64,000 nucleotides of DNA from Leptospira yanagawae serovar Saopaulo str. Sao Paulo = ATCC 700523 (lineage in GTDB: Bacteria > Spirochaetota > Leptospiria > Leptospirales > Leptospiraceae), in the NCBI RefSeq assembly GCF_000332475.2, contig NZ_AOGX02000015.1, positions 1,178,001 through 1,242,000 on the forward strand, read 5' to 3'. How positions within the stretch are numbered: the stretch's first letter is position 1; each line of letters starts with the position of its first letter. Below, piece by piece: positions 45,509 through 56,029 of this stretch. Made by a program: the position numbers and the translations under genes. The notes beneath the pieces are model-generated. The model was not told where the DNA came from. It searched no databases and saw nothing but the letters and a program-made list of their open reading frames with translations.

Positions 45509-45793
45509 ATGGAATTCGGTTTAGGATACATCGCAGTAGGACTCGCAGCAGGACTTGCATTACTTGGTGCAGGAATCGGTATTGGTAGAATTGGTGGATC
45601 AGTGGCAGAAAGCATTAGCCGCCAACCAGAAGCAGCGGGAAAGATCCAACTCGTTCTTTACGTAGCAGCAGGTATGATTGAAGGTGCGGCACTTTTCGCA
45701 GTGGTAATCGCTCTTCTTATCGCGCTCAAACTCAATGGCTCAATTGACAAAACAATTGGTGCTGGTGCCACTAAAGTAGAACAAGGACAATAG
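45509..45793 (+). CDS. atpE: ATP synthase F0 subunit c
   Basis: The 94-residue proteolipid has two membrane helices joined by the polar loop SRQPEA (38-43). The ion-binding Glu58 lies in AAGMIEGAALF. The residues around it lack the Ser/Thr of Na+-type rings, so H+ coupling is likely. The first helix has the Gly-rich packing repeat GAGIGIG. AGGAGTGA precedes the ATG, in a 48-base A/T-rich gap after atpB that may raise its translation, as needed for the many copies of subunit c. Confidence 0.96.
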   Translation: MEFGLGYIAVGLAAGLALLGAGIGIGRIGGSVAESISRQPEAAGKIQLVLYVAAGMIEGAALFAVVIALLIALKLNGSIDKTIGAGATKVEQGQ

Positions 45794-45795
45794 TC

Positions 45796-46320
45796 TTGGT
45801 ACTCCTCGCGGCTTCCGGCTTCAATTTGCTGAAAGTCAATCCGGGTCTGGTCATCTGGACCCTGGTCACTTTCTCAGTTGTTGTCTTCGTTCTTAAAAAA
45901 TTTGCATGGGACAAGATCCTTCATGCTCTCGAAGAACGTGCTTCCGGCATCCAAGGTGATATCAACAAAGCGGAATCTCTTCGTGTTGAAGCAGAAAAGT
46001 CTTTAAAAGAATACAAAGACCAACTCTTCAAAGCAACAGAAGAAGCACACAGAATTGTCGATGAAGCTAAGAAAGATGCAGTTGCTCTCCGCACTAAATT
46101 GACGGAAGAAGCACACAATGAAGTAAAAGGTATCAAAGACAATGCTGTTCGAGAAATCGAACTTGCAAAAGGCAGAGCTTTGTCCGAGTTACAAAACCAA
46201 ATTGTGGAAATGTCCGTTCTCATCGCGAGTGAGATCTTGGAGAAACAATTGAAGAAGGAAGACTATGCTTCCTTTGTTGAAAAAGAGATCGCAAAACTCG
46301 ATAAACTTAAAATCAAATGA
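45796..46320 (+). CDS. atpF: ATP synthase F0 subunit b
   Basis: The 174-residue protein starts at TTG, with AAGGA eight bases upstream. It has one N-terminal membrane segment (about 13-31) and a long charged helical stalk with heptad-like Glu/Lys pattern. The ALEERASGIQGDINKAE stretch is typical of subunit b. As a homodimer it forms the peripheral stator. It overlaps atpH by four bases. Confidence 0.94.
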   Translation: MVLLAASGFNLLKVNPGLVIWTLVTFSVVVFVLKKFAWDKILHALEERASGIQGDINKAESLRVEAEKSLKEYKDQLFKATEEAHRIVDEAKKDAVALRTKLTEEAHNEVKGIKDNAVREIELAKGRALSELQNQIVEMSVLIASEILEKQLKKEDYASFVEKEIAKLDKLKIK

Positions 46321-46880
46321 GTCTGAACCAAATTTCAAAGGTTTACGCAACGGCACTTTTAGAGTTAGCTCAAGAAACTAACTCACTTGAGTCAACGGAA
46401 GAGGAATTATCAGCGTTAGTTGATGTTTTCTTTTCCGATGACACAATTCGCCATTATTTTCTTTCTCCGTTAGTTGATCCTTCCGAGAAAGAACAAACTG
46501 CCGCAAAGTCAGTTCAAGGAAAGGCATCAGAAATTGTTGCCAACTTCATTACACTTGTGGTTCGTAAAAATCGTTTCCTTTACCTAAAGGACATTTTGGA
46601 AGATTACCGATCTGGCGTTGACCGACTTAAAAATCGTAGTTCCCTTCGCATCGTTTCCAAAGATTCATTAGGAAAAGAAGCAGTGGATCGAATCACGAAG
46701 TCCATCGCATCTAAGTTCGGACGTGAAATACGTGTGACCGAACAAATGGATCCAAACCTCATCGGTGGATTCAAAATCTATATAGACGACTTTTTAATCG
46801 ATGCCTCAATCCGCGCAAAACTTGCCGGAACAAGAGAGGCTCTCCTCCAAAAGAAAATCCCAGTCGGAGCATTTGAATGA
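46317..46880 (+). CDS. atpH: ATP synthase F1 subunit delta
   Basis: The 187-residue protein starts in the ATGA overlap with atpF. It has the six-helix N-terminal delta/OSCP domain (about 1-110) beginning [14 protein letters not shown] and a C-terminal part ending [20 protein letters not shown], which are typical. It links the stator to the top of the F1 hexamer. It overlaps atpA by four bases. Confidence 0.94.
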   Translation: MSLNQISKVYATALLELAQETNSLESTEEELSALVDVFFSDDTIRHYFLSPLVDPSEKEQTAAKSVQGKASEIVANFITLVVRKNRFLYLKDILEDYRSGVDRLKNRSSLRIVSKDSLGKEAVDRITKSIASKFGREIRVTEQMDPNLIGGFKIYIDDFLIDASIRAKLAGTREALLQKKIPVGAFE

Positions 46881-48391
46881 AAATTAAAACAGACGAAGTA
46901 ACGTCGGTACTAAAACAAGAAATTAAAAACTTCAAGAAAGACCTTCAAGTTGAAGAGGTCGGAACAGTTCTCGAAGTCGGGGACGGGATTGCGAGAGTTT
47001 ACGGACTCACAAACGTAATGTCAGGAGAGCTCGTTGAATTCCAAAACGGAGTTCGAGGCCAAGCCTTCAACTTAGAAGAAAATTCAGTTGGGGTTGTTAT
47101 CTTTGGTGATTATATCAAAATCGAAGAAGGATTCACCGTAAAACGTGTTGGAAAAATCTTCGAAGTTCCAGTGGGACCAGAACTCCTTGGTCGCGTGCTC
47201 AACCCTCTTGGGGAAGTGATCGACGGAAAAGGACCCCTAAACGCAAAAAAAACAAGACCAGTTGAGTCTCCAGCTCCTGGGATTGCGATGAGAAAATCAG
47301 TTCATGAACCAATGCAAACAGGTATCAAAGCGATTGATGCGATGATCCCAATTGGACGTGGACAAAGAGAGCTCATCATTGGTGACCGTGGAACTGGAAA
47401 AACTTCCATCGCCATCGACACCATCATCAACCAAAAAGGAAAAGGTGTGATCTGCGTTTACGTAGCGATTGGACAAAAAGCATCTACTGTTGCTTCCACC
47501 ATCGAAATGTTACGCGAAAAAGGTGCTCTTGAATATACGATCATCGTATCAGCGAACGCTTCAGAACCTGCTCCAATGTTATACATTGCACCTTACTCTG
47601 GTGCGACAATGGCTGAATACTTTATGTATGAAGAAGGAAAAGCAACTCTTGTTGTGTATGATGACCTTTCGAAACAAGCCGTTGCTTACCGACAAATGTC
47701 ACTCCTGCTTCGTCGCCCACCAGGTCGTGAAGCATACCCTGGAGACGTATTCTACCTTCACTCTCGCCTTTTGGAAAGAGCAGCGAAACTTGATGATAAA
47801 TTTGGTGGTGGGTCAATGACTGCACTTCCGATCATTGAGACACAAGAAGGGGAAGTATCTGCATACATTCCTACAAACGTAATTTCTATCACTGATGGTC
47901 AGATTTACCTTCAATCCAACCTTTTTGCATCGGGCCTTCGTCCTGCGGTGGATGTCGGGATTTCTGTATCACGGGTTGGATCTGCTGCACAAATCAAAGC
48001 GATGAAAAAAGTAGCGGGAACACTGAAGTCAGACCTCGCTCAGTTCCGTGACTTGGAAGCGTTTGCACAGTTGGGAACAGAACTTGATCCAGTGACACAA
48101 GCTCAGCTTGATCGTGGATACCGAGTCCTTGAAATTCTCAAACAACCAAACAACTCTCCAACTCCAGTGGAAGAACAAGTGATTTCGATCTTCGCTGTAA
48201 CAAAAGGATTTATGGATACAATTCCTACTGCAAAAGTAAGAGAATTTGAAGCTTTCCTTTTGAAAACTATGAGAGAGCAACACCCAGAAGTTTTGGAAGA
48301 AATCAGAACTGCAAAAGAAGTAAAACAAGAAGCAGCTCTGCAAAAAACAATCAAATCGATTGTAGAACATTTTTTAGCAAAGAATAACTAA
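46877..48391 (+). CDS. atpA: ATP synthase F1 subunit alpha
   Basis: The 504-residue protein has Walker [10 protein letters not shown], the YCIYV-like [12 protein letters not shown], and [20 protein letters not shown], all typical of the non-catalytic alpha subunit. It shares overlap with atpH at its start. Length and motifs are normal. Confidence 0.98.
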   Translation: MKIKTDEVTSVLKQEIKNFKKDLQVEEVGTVLEVGDGIARVYGLTNVMSGELVEFQNGVRGQAFNLEENSVGVVIFGDYIKIEEGFTVKRVGKIFEVPVGPELLGRVLNPLGEVIDGKGPLNAKKTRPVESPAPGIAMRKSVHEPMQTGIKAIDAMIPIGRGQRELIIGDRGTGKTSIAIDTIINQKGKGVICVYVAIGQKASTVASTIEMLREKGALEYTIIVSANASEPAPMLYIAPYSGATMAEYFMYEEGKATLVVYDDLSKQAVAYRQMSLLLRRPPGREAYPGDVFYLHSRLLERAAKLDDKFGGGSMTALPIIETQEGEVSAYIPTNVISITDGQIYLQSNLFASGLRPAVDVGISVSRVGSAAQIKAMKKVAGTLKSDLAQFRDLEAFAQLGTELDPVTQAQLDRGYRVLEILKQPNNSPTPVEEQVISIFAVTKGFMDTIPTAKVREFEAFLLKTMREQHPEVLEEIRTAKEVKQEAALQKTIKSIVEHFLAKNN

Positions 48392-48402
48392 GGGGAAAGA
48401 TC

Positions 48403-49272
48403 TTGGCGACACCGCGTGAGATAAAAAAGAGGATTAACTCGGTTAAAAACACGAGAAAAATCACTCGAACCATGGAGATGGTCTCCACGGCAAAGGCAAA
48501 AAAAGCCACTAACAAAGTGAATGCGGCGAAACCATACGCTGATTTAACTCGTGAGTTGGTTTCTTCTTTGTCTAGCCTTGCTGGGATCATCCACAGCCCT
48601 TACTTAAGGAAGCCGGACAAAATCCGTAAAGTTGCTATCCTTGCTATCGCCGCAAACCGTGGGTTATGCGGTGGTTTTAACTCCAACCTTCTTCGTATGG
48701 TCAAAAACCGTATCGAGGAGTTGAAGTCAAAAGGTGTGGAAGTAGAAGTCCATGCTGCAGGGAAAAAGGCGATCTCTTTCTTTAAATTTGCAAAAGTTGA
48801 ATTGGTAACATCATACACCAACATCGATGACAAAGCAGGAAGTAAAGAGGCAAATGATCTTGCTTCTTATTTTATGGAACGTTTTGCAAATGAGTCGGTG
48901 GATTCTGTTGAAATCATTTCCACTCATTATTATTCAGCAGCCAATCAAAAACCTGAGATCACCTCTGTCCTTCCACTACAAATGGAAGATACAGTTTCCA
49001 AAGGTTCTTCGGGTCCAGAAGTATTGTACGAACCAGATCCAAAAACCATTTTGGAAAACTTGTTACCAATGGTGATCAAAACTACGTTTGTGAAAATCAT
49101 TTTGGAATCGGTAGCTTCCGAACACATTGCACGAAGAGTGGCGATGAAAGCTGCAACTGATGCAGCTGGTGAGATGATCAAACTTCTGACTCGCGGTTAC
49201 AACCGAGTTCGTCAGGCAAAAATTACGCAGGAAATTTCAGAAATCGTAGGGGGAGCGGAAGCCATCTCCTAA
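48403..49272 (+). CDS. atpG: ATP synthase F1 subunit gamma
   Basis: The 289-residue rotor shaft subunit starts at TTG, with AAGGGGAAAG upstream. The N-terminal [20 protein letters not shown] with MEMVSTAK and the C-terminal [20 protein letters not shown] are hallmark helices that turn inside the alpha/beta ring. The central domain has the [13 protein letters not shown] motif. Order after atpA is conventional. Confidence 0.97.
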   Translation: MATPREIKKRINSVKNTRKITRTMEMVSTAKAKKATNKVNAAKPYADLTRELVSSLSSLAGIIHSPYLRKPDKIRKVAILAIAANRGLCGGFNSNLLRMVKNRIEELKSKGVEVEVHAAGKKAISFFKFAKVELVTSYTNIDDKAGSKEANDLASYFMERFANESVDSVEIISTHYYSAANQKPEITSVLPLQMEDTVSKGSSGPEVLYEPDPKTILENLLPMVIKTTFVKIILESVASEHIARRVAMKAATDAAGEMIKLLTRGYNRVRQAKITQEISEIVGGAEAIS

Positions 49273-50700
<1,428 letters not shown>

Positions 50701-50705
50701 TTCGG

Positions 50706-51086
50706 ATGAGTAAAGAACTGACTTTAACAGTCATCTCTCCTGACAAAATCCTATACCAAGGAAAGGCAGAATCAGTGATTCTGCCTGGTTCTGTCGGTTA
50801 TTTTGGAATTTTACCAGGCCATGCAACCCTTGTATCCCAACTTGATTTTGGGCTCATCAAATTGCATACATCTGGGAAAGAATTCCGAATCGCCATTGAT
50901 GGTGGATTCTGTGAAGTGAGAAATGACCAAATCCGAGTCCTCACCGAAGGTGGGGATTCCGAAGATGATTTATCCCATGACCACGCCATCGAACTCTTAC
51001 AGGAAGCGGAAGCGCTCCCTACGTCGAAAGAGAAAGAAAATCTCCTAAAGAAAGCAAAAGTTCGCATTTTACTGCACGAACGTTAA
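50706..51086 (+). CDS. atpC: ATP synthase F1 subunit epsilon
   Basis: The 126-residue protein has the beta-sandwich N-terminus (LTVISPDKILYQGKAESVILPG, GYFGILPGHATL) and a shortened C-terminal helical hairpin. It modulates F1 rotation and ATP hydrolysis. It starts five bases after atpD and ends the operon. Confidence 0.95.
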   Translation: MSKELTLTVISPDKILYQGKAESVILPGSVGYFGILPGHATLVSQLDFGLIKLHTSGKEFRIAIDGGFCEVRNDQIRVLTEGGDSEDDLSHDHAIELLQEAEALPTSKEKENLLKKAKVRILLHER

Positions 51087-51133
51087 TTTTTTTCCCCCCT
51101 TCTTGCCGAAAATATACCAGAGGGGGATTTCCT

Positions 51134-51430
51134 TTGAATCCAATCTGGCTCCGACGAATTGTATTGTTTGTGATACTATTTTTCGGGATGTATTACTTAA
51201 AGGAAAACCCTGATTTGCGAAAAAGAATCTATTCGGAAGCACCGATTCGTGTTAAAATTGAAGGGCCCGTTGTGAACCCTGGAGTTTATACATTAGATGC
51301 AGGTTCCAATGGAAACGATTTAATTGAGATCGCTGGTGGAAGATTACCAGGAGCGCAAATCAATACGGAGGACAGTATCTTGGAACAGCCGTTAGAGGAT
51401 GGCCAGATACTAAAATTGGGAAAACGGTAA
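51134..51430 (+). CDS. SLBB-like (beta-grasp) single-anchor protein
   Basis: The 98-residue protein has an N-terminal membrane anchor (about 8-22) and a small beta-grasp domain with IEGPVVNPGVYTLDAGSN, similar to SLBB domains of ComEA-type or polysaccharide-export proteins. It starts at TTG after AGAGGGGGA. A C-rich run (51095-51100) could pair with that ribosome site. It precedes the acidic repeat protein by nine bases, so it is probably in the same operon. Function is unknown. Confidence 0.7.
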   Translation: MNPIWLRRIVLFVILFFGMYYLKENPDLRKRIYSEAPIRVKIEGPVVNPGVYTLDAGSNGNDLIEIAGGRLPGAQINTEDSILEQPLEDGQILKLGKR

Positions 51431-51439
51431 TCGAGGCGA

Positions 51440-53752
51440 ATGGCGGATCAAGAACAGAATAAAAACGAAGATCTAGAAAACATCGAACCTATACTCGATG
51501 AAGACTCGTTTTCGTTGGATTTGGATGATTTTGATATTGGTGATGATGATTTGGATGTCTCACCTGGGATTGAAGCTCCAAACTTAGATGATATTTCCGC
51601 TTTCGATGAGGAAGAAGATTCCATTTCTGATATGGTTGCGTCTTCCGACGACTATGATGACATTTTAGATATTGATTTAGATTCCGATTTAAATTTACTC
51701 GGAGAAGAAGATCCCATTTTACATGATGAGGACATTCATGCTGACTTTTCAGACTATGAAGAAGATCCCGACAAAGAAATTTCACAACCAACTAAAAGTT
51801 CCCAAACACCGAAACAATCAATCACTGATGATGATGAAGATCTCGAATTAGAATTTGATGATGACTTAATTGATCTCGATAAAGAAATAGAATCCATTCT
51901 CAATGGCGAAGATGGAATTCTAACATCCAAAAAACAACCAACGATTCAAGATGAGGAAGAAGACGGTCCAATTTCTCTTTCTCTTGAAGAATTGGAAAAC
52001 ATCACAGGATCACTTCCTGAAGAAGAACATTCAGGTTTACCGGAAAGAGAATTGTCTTTTGATGGCGATCAAAGCGAAGAACACGCGTTAATCGATGAAC
52101 ATTCTGACTTAGATTTAGATTTGGATGATTCCGAAATTGATACCACACTCGCGTTTGATGAAGAGGGAAAACCTCAATTTGATCTTACGGATTATGATAA
52201 CGAAGAAACTTTTGTTCCTCAAGACGACTTAGGTCCTGGTGGAGAAGAAGAAACCAGTTTCCAATCCATTGTAGATCCTGAAGAAGAGGAACTTTTTGGG
52301 CATAATAAAGAAGATGAAAATCTGACTCTTTCTGATGAAGAATTAGGAAGTATCCTTGGAGCGGGTGGCGAAGCAAGCCTTGAAGAAACCCTTGCATCCG
52401 AAGAAGAATTTTTTACAACTGATGATCACGCTGATCTCCCTAGTTTTTCTGATGAAGACGGTGGATTTGATTTACTTGGTGGAGATTTATCTACCGAAGA
52501 AGAACCTTCCACTTCAGAAGAAGAGGAAGAAGGTCCACTCACACTATCACTTGAAGAATTAGAAAACATCTCTGGTGGCGCCATTCCTGAAGATATGGAA
52601 GAGCCAACTTCCGATCTTCTCTCCGAAGAAATTGAAGATGAATCCATTACACTGAGCGCAGATGAACTAGGAAGTATCATTGCAAACGATCCAATCGAAG
52701 AAGAGTCCGAAGAGGAACACCACGAATTGGATACTGACCTCGGAGATGATTTTGGATTTGATTTTGGAGAACCTGAATCTGAAGATTCGGAAACAACAGT
52801 TGAAGGATTGGAAGGTGAGATGGAAGGATTTGAATCCTCTTCAGAGGAAGAAGATGAAGGTCCGATTGCCCTGTCTCTCGAAGAATTGGATTCCATTGCG
52901 GCCGATGCCGAAGAAGTATCAGAAGAGGAATTGGTTGATAGTTTAGACCGAGCTCCCCTTCCGTATGAAGAAGACCTAACACCTAAATCGGACCTATTAG
53001 CGGAAGAGGAAGAAGACGAATCCATTGCGTTATCAATGGAAGAGTTAGAGAATATTGCAGGCCTTGAGGAAGAAGAAGGTGAATCTGCTACGGGTGGCGT
53101 TGGCCAATTGGAAGCAGAAATTGAAGAGGAAGATGTCACATTATCTCCTGAAAGTTTAGATGCAATCCTTGGAGACGAACTACCTGGTGAAGGATTAGAA
53201 GACATTGCCAATTTACCAAAAGAAGAAGAATTCACTCTTTCCGAGCAGATTGAAGAAGAACCAATTTCTGATTTCAAATTCGATACCAATGAAGAGGATT
53301 CAAGTTCCGAGTTCAATTTAGAACCGATGGAAGACATCGATTTAGTGGAACATGAAAATGATTCCGATTTCGGTGATATTACTTCAGATGCAACCGTAGA
53401 CGATAGTTTTGATTTAACACATGACCTAACACAAGGAATTCGAACTCCAACACTTGCTTCAGATGATTCAGAAGAATTTGAAGTAGACCTTGATGAATAT
53501 GCGATGGAGGGAAAACTTTCTCCACTAGAAGAACTTCGGAAATCGGATGTGTCAGCTCCTGAAACCAACAAGGAATCGGCAGATGCATTTGCCGAAGCAG
53601 GTGGAGACCAATTATCAGTTGGAGATCGCAAAAAAGTTCTTGGATACTTAGACAATTTACTTGGTAACTTACCGGATGAGGTCATTCGAGAATTCTCGAA
53701 ATCTCAGTACTTCGAGTTATACAAAAAAATGATGAAAGAATTGGAGTTGTAA
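51440..53752 (+). CDS. Large acidic protein with recurring LSxEELxxI motifs
   Basis: The 770-residue protein is extremely rich in Asp, Glu and Ser. At least seven motifs of the form xLSxEELxxI occur, for example ISLSLEELENITG, LTLSDEELGSILG, LTLSLEELENISG, ITLSADELGSI, IALSLEELDSI, IALSMEELENIAG and VTLSPESLDAILG. They alternate roughly between an ELENI form and an ELGSI form. The final 45 residues (VGDRKKVLGYLDNLLGNLP...KKMMKELEL) look like a small globular helical domain. No signal peptide or membrane segment is visible. It may be a cytoplasmic scaffold whose repeats bind a common partner. I do not recognise a family. Confidence 0.8.
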   Translation: MADQEQNKNEDLENIEPILDEDSFSLDLDDFDIGDDDLDVSPGIEAPNLDDISAFDEEEDSISDMVASSDDYDDILDIDLDSDLNLLGEEDPILHDEDIHADFSDYEEDPDKEISQPTKSSQTPKQSITDDDEDLELEFDDDLIDLDKEIESILNGEDGILTSKKQPTIQDEEEDGPISLSLEELENITGSLPEEEHSGLPERELSFDGDQSEEHALIDEHSDLDLDLDDSEIDTTLAFDEEGKPQFDLTDYDNEETFVPQDDLGPGGEEETSFQSIVDPEEEELFGHNKEDENLTLSDEELGSILGAGGEASLEETLASEEEFFTTDDHADLPSFSDEDGGFDLLGGDLSTEEEPSTSEEEEEGPLTLSLEELENISGGAIPEDMEEPTSDLLSEEIEDESITLSADELGSIIANDPIEEESEEEHHELDTDLGDDFGFDFGEPESEDSETTVEGLEGEMEGFESSSEEEDEGPIALSLEELDSIAADAEEVSEEELVDSLDRAPLPYEEDLTPKSDLLAEEEEDESIALSMEELENIAGLEEEEGESATGGVGQLEAEIEEEDVTLSPESLDAILGDELPGEGLEDIANLPKEEEFTLSEQIEEEPISDFKFDTNEEDSSSEFNLEPMEDIDLVEHENDSDFGDITSDATVDDSFDLTHDLTQGIRTPTLASDDSEEFEVDLDEYAMEGKLSPLEELRKSDVSAPETNKESADAFAEAGGDQLSVGDRKKVLGYLDNLLGNLPDEVIREFSKSQYFELYKKMMKELEL

Positions 53753-53753
53753 G

Positions 53754-56021
53754 GTGGGACTACTCGATAAGGCCGAAGAAATCAAAAAAACTTCGGAAGG
53801 AAAAGTATCCCAAGCTCCATCTGCAAAAAAAGAAACCCCATCCTTATTAAAAAAAGCAGAGCACTTTCGAGAAGTGGAACCTCCCATTCCTGCTACTCCT
53901 TCTACAAAGAAAGAATCTTTGTCTATCCCCGATTCCGACTCCGAATGGTTAGACGATGCGATCTCGGATTCTTTAGCCACTGAAATTGGTGACTTACCAA
54001 GTCCAGATGGAGAGGAAGAATTTGATTTAAGTGATATTCCAGAACTGACTGATTCAGACTTCGGTGATTTGTCAGAAGAACATGAAAGGTGGGATGAAGG
54101 TCCAGCTTCCAATTTAGAAGATGATTTGGATTCATTACACGAAGAATCAAATCCTTACGAACCAGTATCTTCCGACCTAGTATCTGATTTAACACCAGAT
54201 CAGGAATCTGAAAACGAATCTATGTTTCCAGAGCCGGATGCAATTGAATCGGAGATAGAAGAAAATACAATTGTTGAGGATGAAAACCCAGAAGTAAAAC
54301 CTGAACCAGTCCAAAACAAAGACAAAGAACCTGAGTTAGGTGATGATTTAATTGAACGTGATTATCACGATGATTTGGTTGAACCAGATGTTCCTTTGCC
54401 AGAAGTGAATTTGTTTGATGAATGGGAAAATGATGCTAAGAAAGAGGCCGCAAAACAACCTTTACGTCCTGTAAAAGAAGATCCGGCTCCAATCGGCGAA
54501 GAAGTGTTATTCGATGATGAATCGGATTTCGGTACAGCTCCAATGGCATACCATCTCGCTTCCAAAAAAAGAATCGAAAATTACCAAGCCATATTTGAAA
54601 TCACGAAAGAAATTGCTTCTTCCAAAGAATTTTCTGATTTTTTTGATAATTTAGTCTATAGTTTGATCGGGCAGGTTGGTTGCCATTCTGTTGTGATCCT
54701 AACATCTACAAATTTAAAAAATTCTAAATGGGAAGCCGTTGCTGCTCAGGGAATCCAATCGAAAGACTCATGGTATTTATCACCTGGTGATGAAATTTAC
54801 GCGCGCATTTCTGATTCAGAAACTGTTATTTATGCAGGTGAATTCAAATCATCGCGATTACCAAACAGAGAACTGGTTTTATTAAATGAGATGGGTTCTG
54901 AAATCCTTGTTCCCATTCGACATGGGGAAAGATGTTTTGGCATTCTTTCTCTTGGGAAACTTATCAATGGTGAAGAATATATTACTGATGATTTAGAATT
55001 TGCAAAAATCGTTGGAGATATCGCTGGTTCTGTTTTCGAAAGGGTATCTGAATTTGAAGCGATGGGCGATGATTTAGTCCATGCAAAAGAAGTGATCGAA
55101 ATCAATGAATCCGTTTTGCAGTTTGCAAGAGATTTTGCAAAAGTGAGAAAAATGGATGAAGCATATGATCTACTCATTGATCATATAAAAGCCAAATTAG
55201 GTGTAAAACAATTTTCCTTTTTAGTTTTAGACTCGGAAACTAGATCCGACTATATCGTATTTGGTTCCAATTTTATTTTACCAGAAAGAACCAAAGACTT
55301 TCGACTTAGCAAAGATTCAGATATTGTCGGTATGGTTTCAAATGTATCAGGTGTTTATAAATTAGAAAATTTTAGAGAAGATTCTGAACTCAAATCTATA
55401 TTCACCAATGATGAACTAGGAATCATGAATGAATTTACAATTCTTCCCATCATCAATCTCAATTGGTTAGTGGGTATGGTAATCATTCATTCTACAGGAA
55501 CTGCTTGGACAGATACCATACGAGATGTAGCCGTATCCATGTTAGAAACCTCGGCACCTGTGTTTGCAAATTTATTGATTTTACAAGAGAAGGAAGCCCT
55601 ATTCCGAAATCCATTTAATCCTTTAGAATCAAGAATCATTACCGAGATGGAAAAGGCATCCTCACTCAAAGCATCTTTCACAGTTTCCTTGTTTAAAATC
55701 CAAAATGTTTCCAGAATGATTCACTTAGTAGGAACTGGAACTTTTGCAAGATATGCAGATACATTGCGTAAAACAATGATGGATCACATTAGTGAATTGG
55801 ACTTCTTTACTCGTGTGGGACAGGGCAAATTTGTTTTAGTGTTACATGGAAAAGATAAAGAAGAAACAGATGTTGTGATTAAAAAGATAAAGTCATCGTT
55901 TGCAAAAAAAGAAGACGCGATCATTGGTAATTTCCGAGCAAGTTACCGTGTATTAACTTTGTCTTATCCACATGATACAAAGGACAAAAATCAATTTTTG
56001 GAAATGGTTGAAGAAGCCTAA
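53754..56021 (+). CDS. GAF-domain protein with degenerate GGDEF-like C-terminus
   Basis: The 755-residue protein starts at GTG. Residues 1-40 contain two short related motifs, GLLDKAEEI and SLLKKAEHF. An acidic, disordered stretch follows to about 265. Then come two GAF-like sensor domains (about 275-435 and 455-620) and a C-terminal domain (about 625-755) resembling GGDEF but with RVGQGKF in place of the GGDEF active site. It is thus unlikely to make c-di-GMP, and may bind a ligand or partner. It directly follows the acidic repeat protein, and its own acidic region is similar in composition. Confidence 0.78.
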   Translation: MGLLDKAEEIKKTSEGKVSQAPSAKKETPSLLKKAEHFREVEPPIPATPSTKKESLSIPDSDSEWLDDAISDSLATEIGDLPSPDGEEEFDLSDIPELTDSDFGDLSEEHERWDEGPASNLEDDLDSLHEESNPYEPVSSDLVSDLTPDQESENESMFPEPDAIESEIEENTIVEDENPEVKPEPVQNKDKEPELGDDLIERDYHDDLVEPDVPLPEVNLFDEWENDAKKEAAKQPLRPVKEDPAPIGEEVLFDDESDFGTAPMAYHLASKKRIENYQAIFEITKEIASSKEFSDFFDNLVYSLIGQVGCHSVVILTSTNLKNSKWEAVAAQGIQSKDSWYLSPGDEIYARISDSETVIYAGEFKSSRLPNRELVLLNEMGSEILVPIRHGERCFGILSLGKLINGEEYITDDLEFAKIVGDIAGSVFERVSEFEAMGDDLVHAKEVIEINESVLQFARDFAKVRKMDEAYDLLIDHIKAKLGVKQFSFLVLDSETRSDYIVFGSNFILPERTKDFRLSKDSDIVGMVSNVSGVYKLENFREDSELKSIFTNDELGIMNEFTILPIINLNWLVGMVIIHSTGTAWTDTIRDVAVSMLETSAPVFANLLILQEKEALFRNPFNPLESRIITEMEKASSLKASFTVSLFKIQNVSRMIHLVGTGTFARYADTLRKTMMDHISELDFFTRVGQGKFVLVLHGKDKEETDVVIKKIKSSFAKKEDAIIGNFRASYRVLTLSYPHDTKDKNQFLEMVEEA

Positions 56022-56029
56022 AACTCTTC

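Noticed and set aside
52426..53685. 419-residue minus-strand frame opposite the acidic repeat protein
   Set aside because: It is a serine-rich mirror of GAA/GAT/TCA codons in the real gene; it has no ribosome site and its repeats simply reflect those of the plus strand.
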